Positions 16,417 through 24,564 of a DNA stretch of 64,000 bases are shown here, one piece after another; positions within the stretch are counted from its first letter, which is position 1, and each line of letters begins with the position of its first letter. This DNA is from Nonomuraea basaltis (GTDB taxonomy: Bacteria > Actinomycetota > Actinomycetes > Streptosporangiales > Streptosporangiaceae): NCBI RefSeq assembly GCF_005893125.1, contig NZ_VCJS01000022.1, forward strand, positions 37,987 through 101,986, given 5' to 3'. The notes beneath the pieces are model-generated. The model did no database searches, was not told the DNA's origin, and was given only the letters and a program-made list of their open reading frames with translations. The translations under genes were made by a program, and so were the position numbers.

Positions 16417-17016
16417 TCAGTCGTACGGACCGTAGTCTCGGCGCTGGTATCCGCGCTGCTCGTGCTCACGAGGCCGCTCGTATCCGCGCTGTTCGTATCC
16501 CCGGGCGTCATACCCGCCGGGCTGCTCGTACGGGTACGGCTGCGGATCCGGCACTTCCTCAAGGGCCGTGCGCCCGATCGACGCCAGGAGCGAGAGGATG
16601 GCGATGCCGATGATGAGGTTGATGGCGGCCGTGGCGATCTGCTCGATGAGGTCGGCAGAGTGCATGAACGGCAGGATCGTGATGAGGACGGTGAAGAGCC
16701 CGGCGATCCAGCCGAAGAACTTGGCCGGCTCCGGTGTCGACACCATGAGGATATAGAGCAGCAGCGTCGCGACAAGCGCGGCAGCGGCGGCCGAGATCGC
16801 ATATCCCGTGGTCGCCGCGCTGCCGTACGCGGAAGCCCCGTCGGGAGTGAGGACACGGATGCCCAGGATCCTCTTGCTGATCATGACTCCGACCACCACG
16901 ATCAGTGCGGCCACCACGGCGGCGGCCACGCCGCCTCCCCACACTCGCGCCGGTTTGACCGTCGGCCTGGCCGATCTGGGGCGGCGATCATAGCCATCGT
17001 GGGAGGGATAGGACAT
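16417..17016 (-). CDS. DUF6069-family membrane protein
   Basis: 199 residues from ATG 17016, which follows AGAGGTG. Four membrane helices (about residues 28-48, 70-92, 98-115, 125-148) fit DUF6069. The cytoplasmic C-terminal tail is a run of Tyr/Arg/Gly/Gln repeats (GYEQRGYERP type), low in complexity and probably disordered. The function is unknown. Confidence 0.75.
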   Translation of the reverse strand: MSYPSHDGYDRRPRSARPTVKPARVWGGGVAAAVVAALIVVVGVMISKRILGIRVLTPDGASAYGSAATTGYAISAAAAALVATLLLYILMVSTPEPAKFFGWIAGLFTVLITILPFMHSADLIEQIATAAINLIIGIAILSLLASIGRTALEEVPDPQPYPYEQPGGYDARGYEQRGYERPREHEQRGYQRRDYGPYD

Positions 17017-17109
17017 GCGAATCACCTCTGTCGCGAATGCTGATCAGGCACTTCGAGAACCGTACACGCGCTGTCAAGTGTTCGGCGCGGAGCCCCGCGA
17101 TGCGGCCTT

Positions 17110-17203
17110 GAGCGTGTCACAGCGTCACTGAGAACCGTCTACTGCAAGCAGCTCAGGCCCGTCCTTCTGCAGGGCGGCCGAAGCCATGGACGAGATCTTC
17201 AAG
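17110..17203 (+). pseudogene. Tyrosine recombinase 3' remnant (integrase scar 1)
   Basis: About 90 bases match the end of the integrase at 41857-41937: GTCTAC-GCAAGCA around the catalytic Tyr codon, and a shared CCATGGACGAGATCTTCA at the end. A single-base shift breaks the frame. Nothing upstream of the Tyr region remains. The rest of 17017-17295 is non-coding. Confidence 0.6.
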
Positions 17204-17295
17204 ACACGTAGAGCGGCCAGCAAAATGATCAACGGATCTCCGAGGAAGATATCTCAGGAGCGACCCCTGTTTATCGGTCTCATAGATTGTCCGAT

Positions 17296-18312
17296 ATGAC
17301 GGATCTGAGCAGTCTGGTTGAGGAGACCGTTGGTCAACTCACGGCACGGCATATGGGCGTGGTAGTCGCCGCTGTGGCGGGAAAATCGACGGAGATCCGG
17401 GGCTCCGGACAAGCGGGAGGTGCTCCTGGTGCCGACACGTTGTTCGAGATCGGCTCGGTGACCAAGGTCTTCACGGCGCTGACTCTGGCGCAACTGGCCG
17501 TGACAGGCGCGGTCGATCTCGACGAGCCGCTGGTCGCGTTGCTGCCTGAAGGGACGCGCGTGCCGTCGCGAGACGGTAAGGAGATCACACTTCGGCAGTT
17601 GGCGACCCACACGTCGGGCCTGCCCCGTCTGCCCAAAGGCATGCTCGTCCCGGCATTGCTACGCCCGTCGAAACCGGATCCGTACGCCGACTGCACGGCC
17701 GACCTCCTGCTGCATGGTCTGGCCAACACCCGGCTGGGTGCCACGCTCGGGCGCCGATTTCGTTACTCCAATCTCGGTGCGGGCCTGCTGGGACTGGCAC
17801 TCGCCCACCGGACCGGTACCGACTACGAGACGTTGGTCGTTCGGGAGATCTGCACGCCTTTGGGGCTGGCCGACACCGGCATCGCCGATCGCGAGGTCCG
17901 GCTCGTCCAAGGGCACACCCGACGTCGGCGACCTGTCTCAGCTTGGCATCTGGCCGATCTGGCCGGAGCGGGCGGGTTGCGCTCGACGGCCGCGGATCTC
18001 GTCACCTTCGTGCAGGCCCAATTGACCCCCGAGTCCAATGGGATCGCCGAGGCGATCCGGCTCAGCCGTCAGGTCGAGCACCGGATCAACCCCTTCGCCT
18101 GGATACATCTGGGCTGGATGGGCCAGCGGTTGCACCGCCGGCAAGGAGGTGGCCTCCAGATCTGGCACAACGGGATGACAGGTGGGTTCTCCTCGTTCGT
18201 GGGATTCAACCCGGAGAAGGAGGTGGCCGTCATCGTGCTCAGCAACACAAAGCGGTCGGTGGACAGACCCGCCTTCGACCTGCTCCGCCGCCGCCTAGAG
18301 TCCTTGCATTGA
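17296..18312 (+). CDS. Serine hydrolase (beta-lactamase/PBP4* fold)
   Basis: 338 residues from ATG 17296. The three active-site elements of class-C-like serine hydrolases are present: SVTK (about residue 53), YSN (about 156) and HNG (about 291). Members act as D-aminopeptidases, esterases or unknown peptidases, and this one has no signal peptide. The TGA at 18310-18312 abuts the IS605 right end, which normally begins TGACATCCTCCCC, so the stop codon is probably supplied by the insertion and a few native residues lost. GC is slightly lower than in neighbouring core genes. Confidence 0.85.
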   Translation: MTDLSSLVEETVGQLTARHMGVVVAAVAGKSTEIRGSGQAGGAPGADTLFEIGSVTKVFTALTLAQLAVTGAVDLDEPLVALLPEGTRVPSRDGKEITLRQLATHTSGLPRLPKGMLVPALLRPSKPDPYADCTADLLLHGLANTRLGATLGRRFRYSNLGAGLLGLALAHRTGTDYETLVVREICTPLGLADTGIADREVRLVQGHTRRRRPVSAWHLADLAGAGGLRSTAADLVTFVQAQLTPESNGIAEAIRLSRQVEHRINPFAWIHLGWMGQRLHRRQGGGLQIWHNGMTGGFSSFVGFNPEKEVAVIVLSNTKRSVDRPAFDLLRRRLESLH

Positions 18313-18375
18313 CATCCTCCCCGGCGTAAACTCCGGGGACTCCCCCACGTCACCGCAGGAGCCTTACTGCTTCCT
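18313..18375 (-). ncRNA. Candidate omega-RNA scaffold at the TnpB right end
   Basis: The 63 bases between the tnpB stop and the element tip fold into a CCCCGG-loop-CCGGGG hairpin ending ...AGGATGTCA. In characterised TnpB systems this end is transcribed with tnpB and the flanking DNA becomes the guide. Here the guide would be the 3' end of the serine hydrolase gene, read on the minus strand. Confidence 0.45.
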
Positions 18376-19728
18376 CTACGCCGCTTGAGCGCCGTAGCTT
18401 TCGGGCTGTGCCAGGGTCGGAATTGCCTCGCCTGGTCTTACCTGCCCTCCACAGTCGTTTCCAGTGTCCGCCAGTCCGGCGGCCACTTGCTGCTCACGAT
18501 CGACCTCGCTGCCGATCCCCGTGTCGGCGCCTGGCAGGGTGCGCAGCCGGATCCCCTCCGCGAGGAGGTTCAACGCCGCCGCGACATCCCGGTCGTGATG
18601 CTCTCCGCACTGCCGGCAGTCCCACTCCCGGTCCGCCAAGGTCAGCTCGGTGTTGACCCACCCGCAGCACGGACAGGTCTTAGTGGAGGCAAACCAGCGG
18701 CTCACCTTGGTGACGGCCCGCCCGTAGCGGGCACCCTTGTCCTCCACCATGCGTATGAAGGTCCCCCACCCGGCATCGTGCACGCTTTTGGCCAGTGGTC
18801 CGCGTGACAGGGCCCGCACCGCCAACGATTCCAGGGTGATCGTTTGGTTCTCACGGATCACCCGGGTCGTGCTCTGGTGCAGGAAGTCCCGGCGCGCGTC
18901 GGTGACCTTGGCGTGCTGGCGGGCAAGTGCGGCCCGTGCCTTGTCCCGGTTCTTCGATCCCTTCTGCTTGCGTGACAGGGCCCGCTGCAGGCGAGCCAGT
19001 TTCCGTTCCCGGCGGCGCAGCCACCGCGGATTGGAGATCTTCGTGCCGTCGGCCAGGACCGCGTACGCCGACAGCCCCAGATCGATCCCGGTCTCGGCCA
19101 GGTCCCCGTCCGGGGTGAGGGCCTCAGGCAGCACCTGCCCGGCCTCCTCCACCTCGATCACGAACGAGGCGAAGTAGCGGCCCGCCGCATCCTTGATCAC
19201 GGTCACGCTCGACGGGATGGCGGGCAGCGGCCGCGACCAGCGCACCTCGACGTCGCCGATCTTCGCCAGATACAGCCGCCCGGCCCCTCCCACCGCCCCG
19301 GCGCTGCCCGCCGGGCCGTCCGCCGGGCCGATGCTCGGGCGCAGGCTGAACGCATTGCGGTTGAACCGGGCCGCCTGCCGATGATCACGCCGGGACTTGA
19401 AGGTCGGCAACCCGATCCGTGGGCCCCTGCGTTTGCCTGAGACCGAGTCGAAGAAGTTCCGGTAGGCCTGGTCCAGATCCCGGATCGCCTGCTGCAGCGG
19501 GACCGGCGACACCTCCCCCAGCCACCGGCGTTCCGGGGTCCGCTTCGCCGCGGTGATGCAGATCTTCTGCAGATCACCCCCGCCGACCCACGGCAGGCCC
19601 GCTTTACGGGCGGCCTTGCGCATCGCCAGGGCGTCGTTCCACACCACCCGCACACAACCGAACAATCGGGCCAGCGCCGCCTGCTGGGCGGGGTCGGGGT
19701 AGAGCCGGTAGTTGTAGCGCAACCGCAC
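18376..19728 (-). CDS. tnpB: TnpB RNA-guided nuclease
   Basis: 450 residues from GTG 19728 (VRLRYNYRLYPD); GTG 19737 is an alternative. The RuvC-like catalytic acids are in place: Asp in TGIDLGLSAYAVL, Glu in ITLESLAV, Asp in HHDRDVAAALNL. The zinc ribbon CPCCG...CRQCG is complete. TnpB is the ancestor of Cas12 and cuts DNA matching its omega-RNA guide beside a transposon-associated motif. It is divergent from tnpA, with about 55 bases between. No frameshift is seen. Confidence 0.9.
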   Translation of the reverse strand: MRLRYNYRLYPDPAQQAALARLFGCVRVVWNDALAMRKAARKAGLPWVGGGDLQKICITAAKRTPERRWLGEVSPVPLQQAIRDLDQAYRNFFDSVSGKRRGPRIGLPTFKSRRDHRQAARFNRNAFSLRPSIGPADGPAGSAGAVGGAGRLYLAKIGDVEVRWSRPLPAIPSSVTVIKDAAGRYFASFVIEVEEAGQVLPEALTPDGDLAETGIDLGLSAYAVLADGTKISNPRWLRRRERKLARLQRALSRKQKGSKNRDKARAALARQHAKVTDARRDFLHQSTTRVIRENQTITLESLAVRALSRGPLAKSVHDAGWGTFIRMVEDKGARYGRAVTKVSRWFASTKTCPCCGWVNTELTLADREWDCRQCGEHHDRDVAAALNLLAEGIRLRTLPGADTGIGSEVDREQQVAAGLADTGNDCGGQVRPGEAIPTLAQPESYGAQAA

Positions 19729-19783
19729 CCCGGCCACCCCCTTCCCGCCAACCCCGAGACTCGAACATATTATCATTCGGTCT

Positions 19784-20200
19784 ATGGCATCGGAACTCGA
19801 ATATCGTCGTGGCCGCCATGTGGTTTCCGCACTCCACGTGCATCTGGTCTTCGTGACAAAGTACCGGCGGAACGTCTTCGACGACGCGATGCTGCGCCGC
19901 TGTGAGGAAATCATGATCGAGGTGTGCGACAGCTTCGAGGCCGAACTGCGCGAGTTCAACGGCGAGGACGACCACGTCCACCTGCTCGTCGTCTACCCGC
20001 CCAAGGTCGCCATCAGCAAACTGGTCAACAGCCTCAAGGGGGTGTCCTCGCACTACCTGCGCAAAGAGTTCACCGGGCGGGTGAACCGGGCCATCATGCA
20101 CGGGCATTTCTGGTCGCCGTCCTACTTCGCCGCTTCCTGCGGCGGGGCTCCCCTGTCGATCATCCGCCAGTACATCGAGCAGCAGCGCCGCCCATCCTGA
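19784..20200 (+). CDS. tnpA: IS200/IS605 TnpA Y1 HUH transposase
   Basis: 138 residues. The HUH pair is HVH in EDDHVHLLVVYPP, the catalytic Tyr is in IIRQYIEQQ, and HLVFVTKYRR is the usual first strand. It cuts and joins single-stranded DNA at the element ends. Length and motifs are complete. Confidence 0.9.
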   Translation: MASELEYRRGRHVVSALHVHLVFVTKYRRNVFDDAMLRRCEEIMIEVCDSFEAELREFNGEDDHVHLLVVYPPKVAISKLVNSLKGVSSHYLRKEFTGRVNRAIMHGHFWSPSYFAASCGGAPLSIIRQYIEQQRRPS

Positions 20201-20358
20201 CGGGTCCCAGGTCCGCGCTACGCGCTCCGGTCTGTCCCGGCTCCGCCGGGCCATTCCCTATCGGGAACCGCATTCATCGCCGCCCTAAAGGACGGGGCCT
20301 TCTGCGGCTTCTCGGTAAGAGATCAAAGCGCAAACAAAAGGCGCTCTGTTAGGGGCTC

Positions 20359-20424
20359 TTAGTCACTCAGTTAGTCACTCACCAATGCAGAAAGGGGGGC
20401 CGCTTCCAAGACTCTGGAAGCGGC
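20359..20424. repeat. Integrative-element end sequence (scar at 20.4 kb)
   Basis: Two copies of TTAGTCACTCA are followed by a GCCGCTTCC/GGAAGCGGC hairpin. The block resembles 42318-42379, where it directly follows an integrase/XRE remnant. No integrase sequence remains to its left, because the IS605 element lies there. The hairpin is a likely terminator. Confidence 0.5.
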
Positions 20425-20539
20425 TTGCGTCTTCGCCGTACATCCCTGGCAACCATCCGGGCTGTTGAGAAGGCGACTGCCCAGCACGCCGCATGAACCT
20501 ACAAGTAGTGGTCCGCAAACCATGCTCCAGCCGGTGTGC

Positions 20540-21382
20540 TCATCCGGTGGTGGACGGGTCGGTCCGTGTGGGCGTGACGTCGTCCAGTTGGTTTCCGGTT
20601 CGTACGCTGTGCAGGACGTCCTTGATCGCGGCGATGACCAGTCCGGGATCGTCGTCGTGGATGTAGTGACCGGCTCGATCGGCGATGATGTGTCGGCTGT
20701 TGGCTGACAGTTGGGCCAAGTTTGCGTTGAGGCGGTGCCAGCGGCGCCAGTCCTCGGGGATCGCGTCGCTACTGCCCGGGCTGCGGGTCAGCACCATGAG
20801 AGGTCTGTTGCCCAGTGCTCTCTTGGCCAGGGGCTGGTCGGCCGCCGTCAGCCGCTTCAGAGCCCGGTGCTCGCGCATCATCGACCGCCGGTCGGCGCCG
20901 CTGCGGATCTTCCGGGAAACAGCGATGAGGAGAGGTAGGGTCACTGCCTCGAAAAGCCTGTCCCGCCAGGGAAGGCAGTCGCGAAGAATCTGCGTCTGAC
21001 CCTCGGTGCTGGAGTCGACCAGCACCATGCCTGCGACTTCCGTGTCATAGAGTCCGGTGAACGCCCTGGTATGCACGCCGCCGGCAGAGTGGCCGACCAG
21101 TACGACGGGGCGCGCGATGGCTGCCGCATCCAAAACCTCATGAAGATTCCGCGCGATATCGCCTGGTGTCCTGTTGTCCAGTGCCCGACTGCTGGAGCCG
21201 TAGGCCGCTCGGTCATAGGTCACCACCGTGGTCTCTTTGGCCAGGGTCTCGGCCACTTCTCGCCAGGATTCCGCGTTTCCGCCGAATGCCGGCTCAATGA
21301 TCACGGCCGGTTCTCCGCTGCCGAAGATGGTGGTGCTGATGCGATGCGGCCCTGCCTCCACATGAGTGGCCCGGCTATCCAT
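20540..21382 (-). CDS. Alpha/beta-fold hydrolase
   Basis: 280 residues. The nucleophile elbow is GHSAGG, an upstream strand gives VVTYDRAAYGSS, and the catalytic His lies in AGHYIHDDDP. No signal peptide is present. The substrate is unknown. A well-formed promoter lies upstream (TTGACA 21447-21442, 17-base spacer, TACGAT 21424-21419), and its -35 falls inside an ArsR-type palindrome. The gene should therefore be repressed by the divergent regulator. Confidence 0.85.
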   Translation of the reverse strand: MDSRATHVEAGPHRISTTIFGSGEPAVIIEPAFGGNAESWREVAETLAKETTVVTYDRAAYGSSSRALDNRTPGDIARNLHEVLDAAAIARPVVLVGHSAGGVHTRAFTGLYDTEVAGMVLVDSSTEGQTQILRDCLPWRDRLFEAVTLPLLIAVSRKIRSGADRRSMMREHRALKRLTAADQPLAKRALGNRPLMVLTRSPGSSDAIPEDWRRWHRLNANLAQLSANSRHIIADRAGHYIHDDDPGLVIAAIKDVLHSVRTGNQLDDVTPTRTDPSTTG

Positions 21383-21440
21383 CTCTTCCCCCGGAAGACC
21401 GACGATGGGTCATGTGTGATCGTAAGGAGCGTATCGTCAA

Positions 21441-21493
21441 GTGTCAAAGAAGGCTTTGACACTTCGATCTGCTGTCAAAGCTATCTTTGACAG
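21441..21493. promoter_or_regulatory. Twin perfect ArsR-type operators
   Basis: GTGTCAAAG-N4-CTTTGACAC at 21441-21462 and CTGTCAAAG-N4-CTTTGACAG at 21472-21493 have centres 31 bp apart, about three turns. The first covers the hydrolase -35. The second ends at the regulator's ATG and covers its TATCTT -10 (21482-21487). One repressor should close both promoters. Confidence 0.7.
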
Positions 21494-22045
21494 ATGCGCA
21501 TCACCGATCCGCGGGCCATTCGCGCTCTCGCGCACCCGCTGCGGCTGGATCTGATCGACCTGCTCGGGCGGATCGGCCCCGCGACGGCCACGACCTGCGC
21601 AAAGCACCTGGACACCTCCCAGGCGTCTTGCTCCTTCCACCTCCGCCAGCTCGCCAAGTACGGCTACGTCACCGAGGCCGAGCCCTCAGAGGACAAGCGG
21701 GAGCGGCTGTGGCAGCTGACCGACCACGAGCAGAAGTGGTCCAGGACGGAAGGCGGTCCGGCGGCGATGGAGCTGGAAAGGGTCTTCATCGAGAGGGAGG
21801 CGGCCCGCATGGCCGCATGGACCGAAGCCCGGACGTCCGCCGCGAAAGCCTGGCAGGACGCGGCATTCGTCTCAGGTGTCAGCGTGCCCCTGACCCCCGA
21901 GGAACTCGACGCGATCGGCAAAGAGTTCATGAGGCTGCTCGAGCCATACATCGCCCGGCTCTCGAACCTGTCGCTCGTCCCCGGAGACGCCAGCTCTGCA
22001 CGGATCTTTCTGCATGGAGCCCCCCACGCACCTCTTGATACGTGA
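21494..22045 (+). CDS. ArsR-type HTH regulator
   Basis: 183 residues. An N-terminal winged HTH (IRALAHPLRLDLIDLLGRIGPATATTCAKHLDTSQASCSFHLRQLAKYGYV) is followed by a helical C-terminal domain with no metal-binding cluster. The ATG follows the operator directly and TATCTT is six bases upstream, so the mRNA is probably leaderless. It is divergent from the alpha/beta hydrolase it should control. Confidence 0.85.
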   Translation: MRITDPRAIRALAHPLRLDLIDLLGRIGPATATTCAKHLDTSQASCSFHLRQLAKYGYVTEAEPSEDKRERLWQLTDHEQKWSRTEGGPAAMELERVFIEREAARMAAWTEARTSAAKAWQDAAFVSGVSVPLTPEELDAIGKEFMRLLEPYIARLSNLSLVPGDASSARIFLHGAPHAPLDT

Positions 22046-22069
22046 TTCGCGTTTCCGCCGACCGCTGCT

Positions 22070-22171
22070 CGGGACGCCGTCTCCAGCTTCGGCGACAGCG
22101 CGTTGTTCCTGTCACTGGCCATCCGGGCGAAGGACCTGATCGGCTCGGATGCCGCCGCTGGGGCAACGGCG
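22070..22171 (+). pseudogene. MFS transporter N-terminal remnant
   Basis: 34 codons in one frame read RDAVSSFGDSALFLSLAI and on to AKDLIGSDAAAG, the usual first helix and loop of drug-exporting MFS proteins. No start or continuation remains. An efflux gene was probably once downstream of the ArsR regulator. The rest of 22046-22444 shows no gene. Confidence 0.45.
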
Positions 22172-22444
22172 AGAACGAAGATCTGCCAGCGGCGCGGATC
22201 GCGACCTGTGGCCGTTCCACTCCAGAAGCCGGCGACCGAAGATCGCCAGGCGACCGACACCTGCGCGCTGAACCAGCCGAAAGTACCGGTCGCAGACCGC
22301 GAGACCCAACTTGTGGTCGATGTCCGCACCGGGCCGCTTCCGCAGGATGAGGCCCATGCGCTTTCAAGATCACGCTCTAGGACTGGACGCCGAAGGTCTG
22401 GCCGGCGGTCCCGGTGTCCCCTCCACCCGTGCCGAGGCGACGGC

Positions 22445-23425
22445 ATGGGCGGCCCCGCGATGACCTCCCCCGGCCGACCGCGTATCGCCGCGCTCGACGT
22501 CCTGCGCGGGTTCACGCTGTGCGAGATCCTGCTCGCCAACATCCAGCTGATAGCCAACGACGGCACCGCCGTCGTGACGCAGCCCATGGGAGACTGGGAC
22601 CCCTGGCTCGGGCTCCCGATCTTCTCCCTGCTGTTCGGCATCGGATTCTCGCTACTGCTGGACTCCGCCGCGAGCCGCGTCCCCTGCCCACGGCTGGTCC
22701 TGCTGCGCCGGCTTCTGGCGCTGCTCGCGATCGGCCTCGTGCATATGCTGCTGTGGCCGGGCGAAGTCCTGACCCGCTACGCCATCGTCGGCGTGCTGGT
22801 GCTGCTGCCCTCGACCTGGCTGCCGCGGTGGGCCGTGGCCGGCCTCTCCGCCGCGCTCGTGACGGTGGCGGTGATCGGCGGGGGTGGGCCCTTGCTGATC
22901 GCCGGGCTGTTCCTGCTGGGCTCGGCACTGGTCCGCTACGGGGTGATCGAGAAGATCGAGAGGTCCACCCGAGGGCCGGTCCTGCTGGGCCTGGTCTTCG
23001 CGGCGGGACTGGCCTCTGTCCTGTGGGTACAGGCCAGCATGCGGGCCGTGGGGGCCACGACGCAGCTGTCTTTCACGTCCACCCTGGCCGATCTGCTGCT
23101 CGCCGGTGTGTACGTGTGCGTCCTGCTGATCCTGCTCAGAACGCCGCTGCGACCGGCGCTGCAGTTCGTCTTCGCGCCACTGGGCCGGGTGGCACTGACC
23201 AACTATCTGACCGCCACACTCCTCGTTCTGGCGGCCAGTCACATCCTCGGCCTGCCGATCGGCCAATCGTCGTCGGCGGCGTTCCAGGCCGCGGGAGCCA
23301 TCCTCACGGCCCAGTGGCTGTTCTCCACCCTCTGGCTGCGCCGCTTCCGCCAGGGCCCCATGGAGTGGCTCTGGCGCTGGGCCACCTGGGCCCACCGCTC
23401 AGCCCTGCGCATCCCCACGAGCTGA
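22445..23425 (+). CDS. DUF418-type membrane protein
   Basis: 326 residues from ATG 22445 (GAGG precedes; ATG 22460 is the alternative). The RIAALDVLRGFTLCEILLANI start and the PLGRVALTNYL motif near the end are hallmarks of the DUF418/YeiB membrane family. About nine helices are predicted. The function is unknown; relatives occur beside efflux and stress genes. Confidence 0.8.
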   Translation: MGGPAMTSPGRPRIAALDVLRGFTLCEILLANIQLIANDGTAVVTQPMGDWDPWLGLPIFSLLFGIGFSLLLDSAASRVPCPRLVLLRRLLALLAIGLVHMLLWPGEVLTRYAIVGVLVLLPSTWLPRWAVAGLSAALVTVAVIGGGGPLLIAGLFLLGSALVRYGVIEKIERSTRGPVLLGLVFAAGLASVLWVQASMRAVGATTQLSFTSTLADLLLAGVYVCVLLILLRTPLRPALQFVFAPLGRVALTNYLTATLLVLAASHILGLPIGQSSSAAFQAAGAILTAQWLFSTLWLRRFRQGPMEWLWRWATWAHRSALRIPTS

Positions 23426-23724
23426 GCCCATCCCCGTGACAACCGAAGAGGCAGGAGCGGACCCGTGAGCAGCGGGCGATGACGCGGAGGGGCGGCGGGT
23501 AAGCCCTCATCCGGTTCCGGTGGGGCGGTGCGGGGCGCGTAGGGCGTGAGGTCGATGGCGTTGTGTGGGCGAACTCCTGGACCGCGCCGCGAACCACACC
23601 CCAGCCCGCTGACCGTGATCCCACCGCGTCGATCCGGGAAAGCCGCCCTCATCGCCCGCGGTCAAAACGCGGAGGTGGCCATGAGCGAATCTTGAAACCG
23701 CAATTCCAGTGACATGCGCACCAG

Positions 23725-23761
23725 CTAGTGGGCCGCTAATGGGCCGCTAGTGGGCGGCTAG
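23725..23761. repeat. Three 11-bp tandem repeats
   Basis: CTAGTGGGCCG, CTAATGGGCCG, CTAGTGGGCGG then CTAG, each one helical turn long. They lie in a 476-base gap (23426-23901) that otherwise shows only the promoter region of the small secreted protein. Confidence 0.5.
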
Positions 23762-23901
23762 TTTTTCGACGAACCGGCGGCCGGCGATCTACGTTTGCGC
23801 GACCAGCCGGCGAACTGTGCTCAGAAGATCTGTCGTCGAACTCGGTCTTGACCCAGGCTCCCTTTCGGGCGGTATCAGGACCCGTCCAAACGGAAGGAAG
23901 C

Positions 23902-24288
23902 ATGATGAAGAATCTGCTCAAGACCGCTGTGGTCGGCGCTGCCTTGGTCGCGTCGAGCTTTGCCATGGCGCAGCCCGCGATGGCCAGCTCGCTCTCGTGG
24001 AACGTCAGCGATGGCCTGATCTCCTACGCCGATGCCTCGAACAAGTTCTGCGTGCGGGCGTACGACAGCGAGGGTGCCCGCCAGGTGACGGTGACGCTGA
24101 CTCCAATCAACGGCGGCAACTCGATCACCATCACCGACAAGAACAACTACTACGGTCACTCGGGCGGCACGTGCAGATACCTTAACAACTCGTACACGGA
24201 GAACACCTCCCTCCGCGCGACCGCCAGGTCGTACTGGGGCGAGCGCGGCACCTGGGTGGGTCGCGGGACCAGATCGTTCACCAGCTGA
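23902..24288 (+). CDS. Small secreted protein, unknown function
   Basis: 128 residues from ATG 23902 behind GGAAGGAAG. A signal peptide (KNLLKTAVVGAALVASSFAMAQPAMA, cut after AMA) is followed by a beta-rich domain of about 100 residues. It has two Cys (FCVRAY, GTCRY) that could form one disulfide, and many Asn, Ser and Thr. It has no recognised domain. Codon use is less GC-rich than in its neighbours, as is common for exported proteins. A strong terminator follows. Confidence 0.7.
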   Translation: MMKNLLKTAVVGAALVASSFAMAQPAMASSLSWNVSDGLISYADASNKFCVRAYDSEGARQVTVTLTPINGGNSITITDKNNYYGHSGGTCRYLNNSYTENTSLRATARSYWGERGTWVGRGTRSFTS

Positions 24289-24295
24289 CCAACCT

Positions 24296-24336
24296 GCCGG
24301 CTCCCCGCACGCCGTCCAGGCGCGCGGGGAGCCGGC
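24296..24336 (+). terminator. Terminator after small secreted protein gene
   Basis: 13-bp perfect arms (GCCGGCTCCCCGC and its complement) with a 15-base loop, seven bases past the stop. The remaining 24337-24564 contains only an ATTTCTCT-N7-AGAGAAAT palindrome (24450-24472). Confidence 0.75.
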
Positions 24337-24564
24337 TCGGCGAGGAGCATCAATTCCGTCGATGCAAACTCCGCACGCGCCGGATACGGCTCCTGCTTGC
24401 CTTCAGAGGGACGTCCTGCTGGCATCACGGCTCCCCCTGGCTTTCTAGGATTTCTCTACGGCAGAGAGAAATTCGCCACTTTGGCGATCCTGACGGCATG
24501 ACAGTACTGATGGAAATCACGGGGTTGCCGCCGGACCTCGGTCATGATCTAGGCGGCCGGCGCC

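Larger units (their letters stand above)
18310..20345. mobile_element. IS200/IS605 element with divergent tnpA and tnpB
   Basis: The tnpB side begins with TGACATCCTCCCC and a CCCCGG/CCGGGG hairpin at 18318-18341. The tnpA side ends near 20345 after a CCCTAAAGGACGGGG hairpin region at about 20283-20297. There are no inverted terminal repeats or target duplication, as expected for this family. Both genes look intact, so the element may be active. The outer boundary on the tnpA side is uncertain by about 40 bases. Confidence 0.75.
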
